Below are positions 58,387-64,000 of a stretch of 64,000 nucleotides of DNA, in pieces. A program made the position numbers and the translations under genes. Positions within the stretch are counted from its first letter, which is position 1; the number at the start of each line of letters is the position of its first letter. The notes under the pieces were generated by a model. It was not told where the DNA came from, made no database searches, and saw nothing but the letters and a program-made list of their open reading frames with translations. This DNA comes from Flaccisagitta enflata (taxonomy: Eukaryota > Chaetognatha > Sagittoidea > Aphragmophora): positions 82,522,001-82,586,000 of the forward strand of contig OZ231127.1 in the NCBI GenBank assembly GCA_965153355.1. Direction: 5' to 3'.

Positions 58387-59144
58387 TTTTTTGGTAAGTT
58401 TGGTCAGTTTGGGCTCAAAATCGGGCCACTTTGCTCTGTAAATTTGACCCAAAATTCATGAGGTTATAAAACTAGAGCTCAAGAGCTAATCAATGGTGCA
58501 ATCTGCAAGTTGCTATCGTTTTTTGTTAAGATATGAGAGCATTTCAATGATGGAAGGGTATGAGGGTTTTCTTTACCACATGAATTTGGTGGTCAATTTT
58601 GACGTTTCTTACAATTTTTAATATATATCCCGGTTTGGATGGACAAATTTGGATGAAATTGGTGACCAAATTGAAGAGTTTTTGATGTTCTATCTGAATC
58701 TGGCAAAATTTTTGATCGCTATGACCCTCAAAATTTTTGGGAGACTCCTGAAGCATGTGCTAATAAGTGAATTTTTTCGCCATTTTTGCTACTTTGGTCA
58801 ATAAATTTTGGCACCGCCAAGATAGAAAAAGACAAAAAATCTATAAGCAAACGAAACTACAGCTCAAGATCTTACCAGTGGTACAATCAGCATGTCAATA
58901 TGTTAAAGCATACAGATTTGGCAGAGCTGCAAAGATCAGTAGGTATGATGAAATAACATTTTTTGGTATTTTGGTCATCTTGGGCTCAAAATCGGGCCAC
59001 TTGGCTTTAGAGCTAACCAATGGTACAATCCGCTTGCTGCTATCATTTTTTGTTAAAATTTAAAAGTATTTCAAAGATGGAAGGGTATAATGGTTTTTTA
59101 CCGGATAAATTTGGTAGTTGATTTTGACATTTTTCACTATTTCT

Positions 59145-59320
59145 GGGACTTTGTACGTCCATCCGTCGGGCCAACCACTGGTTCCACCATTGGTCCCTCT
59201 GTAGGTCCATCCATCAGTCTGATAGCACAAGTAAAAAAAGACGCAAAAAAAAAACGTTTCCGATAATATTTTGTGTGTGGAGGTGGGGGAAGGAGTGTGG
59301 ATGGGGGTTGGACGCCCAAA
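59145..59320 (-). mobile_element. Degenerate HA remnant
   Basis: GGGACTTTGTACGTCCATCC, a GTCC-like block and GTGTGGATGGGGGTTGGACG, the same order as the remnant at 3055-3248. Confidence 0.4.
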
Positions 59321-59660
59321 ATTTGTTAACAAAGTTGACTTATTTTCAACTGCTTCATGAGTCCCCCCAAAATTTTGAGGGTCATATTGATAAAAAAATT
59401 TACCAGAATCAAAAAGATAATAAAAAAATTTTCAATTGTGTCACCAATTTTATTCATATTGGTCCATCCAAAGCAGAAATTGTAAAAAATGTCAAAATTG
59501 ACTACCAAAAATATCCGGTAAAAAAAACCATCATACCCTTCCATCTTTGAAATACTTTTAAATCTTAGCAAAAAATGATAGCAGCATGGGGATTGTACCA
59601 TTGGTTAGCTCTTGAGCTTTAGTCTTACAATCTCATAGAATTTGGGTAAAGTATCTAAAG

Positions 59661-60683
59661 CAGGCCTGAAAATAGAGCGCGCCCGCGTGCCCGGTGCACG
59701 CAGTTTTGCTCTCGGGCACGCAGCTTTTGCTAGCTGCGTGCCCGGCTTGCACGCTTTTGTTTTTTTTAGTTTTTTGATCTCTCATGCTTTCAAAAAAAAA
59801 AAGGAAAAAATGTGCATAATGAGCATTCTCAGTCTTCTTTTCACATTCTCGCTCTAAATCCTTCAACCAATCACTCATTCATACATTCATTCATTCACTC
59901 ATTCATTCATTCATTCATTCATTAATTCATTCATTCATTCATTCATTCATTCATTCATTCATGCATACTTTCTTAGATCGCAAGGCACAAGTATTGGTCT
60001 TTTTGTTTATCTCTTCCCTCAGGGGTTTCAAAGTGTGACACTGGAATTTCAGCCTTATTTGTTGAATCAATGTTACTTTTTTCAACTGAGAAAAAAGCCT
60101 GGCTGACTAAGAATGCATTAATGCTTGCATGAATGGATAGATAAATAGAGAGTGAATGAAAAAGAATGAAGGTGAATGGAAGTGAAGGAAGGTAAATGAA
60201 AGTAAATGAAAGTGGGAAGGTTACAAGAATAAAGATTAACACCAGGATCAGCAGTTTTGCGTGGTTTTGACATTTGCGCAATGGACTGACAGACCAACCC
60301 ACCAACCAACTGAGGGATAGGCATGACTTCCTTTACACACAAAGATAAAGTGAAATGAAGCTTAGCCTAACCTGTTTTTTTTTAACAATGCATCAAAACG
60401 CTCCAAAGATCAAGATTGTTGTAGTTATTTCACTCTCTCAATCTCTTTGAGAGGCTTCAGAAAAAAAATGTGTGAGTAGAAGTATGTTAAAAGTACCCAT
60501 TTTACCGGGCACGCTCTTTTCCTGTCGCCGACAGGAAAAGAGCGTTTTTTTTGAAAGCATGAGAGATCAAAAAACTAAAAAAAACAAAAGCGTGCAAGCC
60601 GGGCACGCAGCTAGCAAAAGCTGCGTGCCCGAGAGCAAAACTGCGTGCACCGGGCACGCGGGCACGCTCTATTTTCAGGCCTG
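59661..60683. mobile_element. Rearranged copy of the 46247 hAT-like element without the HA insertion
   Basis: 59661-60380 is the inverted copy of 48651-49369; 60380-60528 is the inverted copy of about 46312-46462, so the HA insertion site is empty here. A palindrome follows (CTCTTTTCCTGTCG|CCGACAGGAAAAGAG, 60516-60545), then the right end repeats in direct orientation (60546-60683). The two termini CAGGCCTG are present, but the flanks (ATCTAAAG left, CAAATACT right) do not match. Confidence 0.85.
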
Positions 60684-60734
60684 CAAATACTATGTTTTGG
60701 AACTGCCAAAAGTATAAAATCCTCTAAAACTTCG

Positions 60735-61745
60735 TTTTTTGGGGAGCGGCCCCGAAGGAGTCGATGACCTATGCTTTCACACATATGGGGAATTTTCACC
60801 TCCTCCTCCTTCTCTTTTTTTGTACCCCCCTCAAATCCCAGTTTTGGGGCCCAAATTCCAGTCTCGAGGCTTAAATCCCAGTCCCGAGGCCCAAATCCAA
60901 GCCTCCAGGCCCAAATCCTAGCCTCCAGGCCCAAATCCTAACCTGGAGACCCAGATTCTAGCCTTGAGGCCAAAATCTCAGCCTCAAGGTCCAAACTCCA
61001 GTTAAGAGCCCCAGTTCCCAGCCTCGAGGCCCAAATCTCAGCCTCCAGGCTAGGATTTGGGCCTGGAGGCTTTGATTTGGGCCTCGAGACTGGGATTTCG
61101 GCCTCGAGACTGGAATTTGGGCCTCAAGACTGGGATTTGAGGGGGGTCATCCACCCTTTCGGGGCTGCTGCCCTGCTCCCCCCTTAACTTTAACCACAAC
61201 CTACTTAGGCAGGGCACGGGTACCGCTGACCACCTAACGCTTTTGTGACTGTTTTTCCTTTGATTTTCTTCCCCATCTCCAAACCTTTTGACTTTCTTCC
61301 CCTTCATCCCCTCCGTGGGGAGGGGAATGCTCAACCCTATACACACCCGATTTTATAGTCTAAGGCTTGAATTTTAGCCATGATGATGAGACTCTGGTTT
61401 TGAAGCTTGGATTTGGGCCATGGGGCTGAGATTAAAGCCTTAAGGCTGGTATTTAAGCCTTGAGACTAGGGTTTGGGCCTCAAGTCTGGAATATGAGTCT
61501 TGGGGCTGGGATTTGGGTTTAAAAGCTAGGATTTAGCCTTGGGGCTGAAATTTTGCCTTCGGGTTAGGATTTGGGCCACAAGGCTTGGTTTTTTGGCCCC
61601 AAGGCTAGGATTTGGGCTTCAAGGCTAGGAGGCTAGGAGGCTAGGGGACGCAGAAGACGAGGAGTAGAAGGAAATGTAGAGGAAAAAATTTCCCCATATG
61701 TGAAGGCATAGGTCATCGACCTCTTTGGAGTCGCTGTCCAAAAAG
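60735..61745. mobile_element. HB element, duplicate of 49421-50420
   Basis: Same ends, arrays and internal GGTACCGCTGACC head; about 10 bp longer in the first array, where copy 1 has lost several bases (for example AAGAGCCCCAGTTCC here against AAGAGCCCAGTTCC). Confidence 0.8.
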
Positions 61746-61773
61746 GCAGATGAACTCTATCTTTCTTTTTCTC

Positions 61774-61906
<133 letters not shown>

Positions 61907-61964
61907 ATAGCATTTTTTTTCATACCAAGATTTGCATCTTTACGCTTTGCATTTCTGCAAGAAG

Positions 61965-62028
61965 ATGGAAGATTTTGATGGATTTTTGATGCAAACACCA
62001 AAAAGAAGGGAAAGGTGCGACTCGGAGA

Positions 62029-62089
<61 letters not shown>

Positions 62090-64000
62090 TCGCCGCAGAT
62101 TTGAGGCAGCAGCAACGTGAAGTTGAGCAACAGCAGCAGCAACAGCAGCAGCAGCGGCAACAACAGCAGCAGATGCAGCTTGAGCAGCAGCAGCAATACT
62201 TCAACTACAGCAGCAGCAGCAGCAGGCAGCGGAAAAACAGCAATGAAAGCAGCAACAGCAGCAGCAACAGCAACAACAAGCCGCTGAACAGCAACAACTA
62301 CAGCAGGAGCAGCAAAGACAGGCGGTTGCAGAACAGCAGAGGCTTCAGCAGGAGCAGCTGCAACAACAGCAGGCGGCTGCAAATCATCAAAGGCTGCAGC
62401 AAGAACAGTTGCGTCAACAACAGCTGCAAGAGCAACAACGCCAAGTGCAGTTACAGCAAGAACAGTTGCGTCAGCAACAATTGCAGCAGGAGCAGCTGCG
62501 TCAACAAACAACTCCAACAAGAACAACTGCGACAAGAGCAGCATAGACAGCAACAACAACAGCAAGAACAATTGCGTCAGCAGCAACAAGAGTAGTTACG
62601 CCAACAGCAGTTGCAGCAGGAGCAGCAGCAACAACAGCAACAGCAGTTGCAACAAGAGCAGGAACAACAACAGCAAGAACAGCTGCGACTACAGCAGTTG
62701 CAACAAGTAAGTCAACAGTTACAACAGGTGTGGCAAGAAAGGGAGCAACTGCAACAACAACAAGCTGAAGAGGAGCAACAGTGGCAACAGCAACAAGCCA
62801 CTGGGCAACAGAGGCAGCAGCAAGAACAGCTACAACAGCAGCAAGAAATTCAAAAGCAGCAGCAAGAAGCTGAGAAGCTGCGGCAGCAGCAGGAGCAAAT
62901 CAGACTTCAGCAGCAGCAGCAGGTTCAACAGCAACAGTTGTAGCAACAGAATGCTGCAGTCACTCCAGCAGCAGTGGTTCATCCTCCGGCAGTAAATTCT
63001 TTTCCTGTTGGCGGTGTCTTCATCATGCCGGATGCTGAACAACAACGTCAAAGCAGCTAGCGGAGCAAAGGATCCGCATGTTGGGAGGAGGCGATGGAGA
63101 TGCGTCAGGAACGACGATGGTGACTGCAACAGATACCTCTGAAGTTCCAGTCGACTTTCCCATCAAATGTCAACAAGGCAACTCATCACCGGAAGAATCG
63201 GAGCAATACCGGCAGATGTGTGATCGTCTCAATAAAATGAAGCAAGAGGAAGAAGCAGTCACGGCAAGATTCAGAAATGCCGCATTGGCTCAGATGGTGA
63301 GTTGGAAGATGGTAAATGGTCATGAAGTAGGTGGTGCCGTGTAGCAGCGAGAGGTGGAGCTTCAACATCAGCATGGAGCCGCAGTTTCGCAGCAACAGCC
63401 GATCCCTATCTCCCGCCATTTGACGCCCTATCCGCCAAGTCCTCAACATCAACAACCAACAGAAACTTGTGAGAAGCAGCAAGTATCGAGTGTGGGAGGA
63501 GGAGAAGGAGAGAAAGAAAGAGGAAATGATATGTCGTATCCTCAGCCTCATCCCCATCCTCATCCTCAACAACCTCCATCTACAATTATTCCACCAACAG
63601 CGCCGGAAGTGATCTTCGAGAGACACGTAGTGAACACGGCGCCAAAAATTTCAACAACTCATCAATTGGCAGAAAAATTGCAACTAGACCAGACGCTTGC
63701 AGGTGATGCAGAAGATTCAGCAAGAAGGAAGAGGGCGCAGGAAGCAGCTGACGAGGCGTTTGGGCGGCAGATGCAGGAAGAGGAAAGAAAAAGGCCGCCA
63801 ACGTCTACAGCAGCTCCAGCGAAAAATCATCCTGAAGCAGATCGTCAAGTGCATCGTCTGAAGAAAGATGCTGCACAGTTAATGGAGGAAAATGCAGCAC
63901 AACAGCGTCAGATTCAGCAAAAGAATTTTGACTTGCGCGCCGCACAAGTAGAAATTGAAGAATTGAGAAAACGTCAATATGTTCGTCAGGATTTCGATGC
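61965..64000 (+). pseudogene. Glutamine-rich coiled-coil protein, broken (copy 2, partial)
   Basis: Same start (MEDFDGFLMQTPKRRERC) and same downstream lesions as copy 1. It differs by keeping ACTCGGAGAGTAAGAG before the GA tract and AATTTCGCCGCAGATTTGAG after it. Read in the Gln frame, the latter gives NFAADLRQQQREVEQQ, a smoother junction, so copy 2 is closer to the ancestral state there. Truncated by the window end. Confidence 0.7.

Larger units (their letters stand above)
54340..59660. mobile_element. Remnant of a MULE-like fold-back relative of 15348, heavily invaded
   Basis: 54350-54800 (CCCCAAGGTGGTTGTGGTGG, AAATGTTGAAATC, GTGGTGCAATCCGCAT...) and 57898-59660 (in both orientations, e.g. 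GGAAGGGTATGAGGG at 58552 and ATACCCTTCCATCTTTGAAA at 59532) match the interior of the 15348-16748 element. The TTGACGGTATG termini are not visible, so the ends are lost. The 54811 and 58041 elements are inserted in it. Confidence 0.65.

Overview
This is a repeat-dominated eukaryotic (not bacterial) window. It has spliced genes with GT-AG introns, long (CT)n, (GA)n, (ATC)n, (CA)n and (GAAA)n microsatellites, many minisatellites, a non-LTR retrotransposon and several families of DNA transposon with readable target-site duplications (TSDs). A fibrinogen-related domain gene and a likely proteasome activator PA200 exon point to an animal or a close unicellular relative. I cannot name the species.

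Layout. 1-5.3 kb: a decayed transposase on the minus strand (two halves, 4821-3631 and 1322-852) with minisatellites between. 5.4-6.6 kb: a possible small minus-strand membrane/secreted gene. 6.8-7.5 kb: a PA200-like exon with an in-frame stop. 8.0-9.0 kb: a hAT-like element with a perfect 8-bp TSD. 11.3-18 kb: a multi-exon plus-strand gene encoding a coiled coil followed by a C-terminal fibrinogen-related domain; three of its exon borders are tandemly amplified into minisatellites. 19.3-23.4 kb: satellite-like arrays, including 19 near-identical 71-bp units. 23.4-25.1 kb: an unrecognised gene interrupted by a mobile element. 26.8-33.8 kb: fold-back elements and a host exon split by an Ingi/Vingi-like non-LTR retrotransposon (15-bp TSD), which carries a 2A-like motif and is itself split by a hAT-type MITE. 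34.9-48.7 kb: minisatellite-bearing elements and MITEs. 49-53 kb and 60.5-64 kb: two copies of a segmental duplication carrying a glutamine-rich coiled-coil pseudogene. 54.3-59.7 kb: nested fold-back elements.

The most unusual system is a family (here called HA) of about 20 elements with fixed ends and variable minisatellite cargo. The 5' end reads (A)ACAAGGCC followed by a 10-nt arm. The 3' end is a hairpin followed by TAAAAA. The 5' arm and both arms of the 3' hairpin change together between subfamilies (GTCGCG/CGCGAC, GTTGCG/CGCAAC, GGTGC/GCACC). A pre-insertion site for one copy is preserved in the window as an inverted duplicate. The design resembles Helentron-associated non-autonomous elements (subterminal inverted repeats, 3' hairpin, internal tandem repeats, insertion in A/T runs); that assignment is inference. 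A second family (HB, ending GCTGCCCAAAAA) shares the plan.

Little of the coding content looks functional as written. Most genes are fragments or carry stops and frameshifts; the best gene is the coiled-coil/fibrinogen-domain gene, and even there the first part of the fibrinogen domain was not found.
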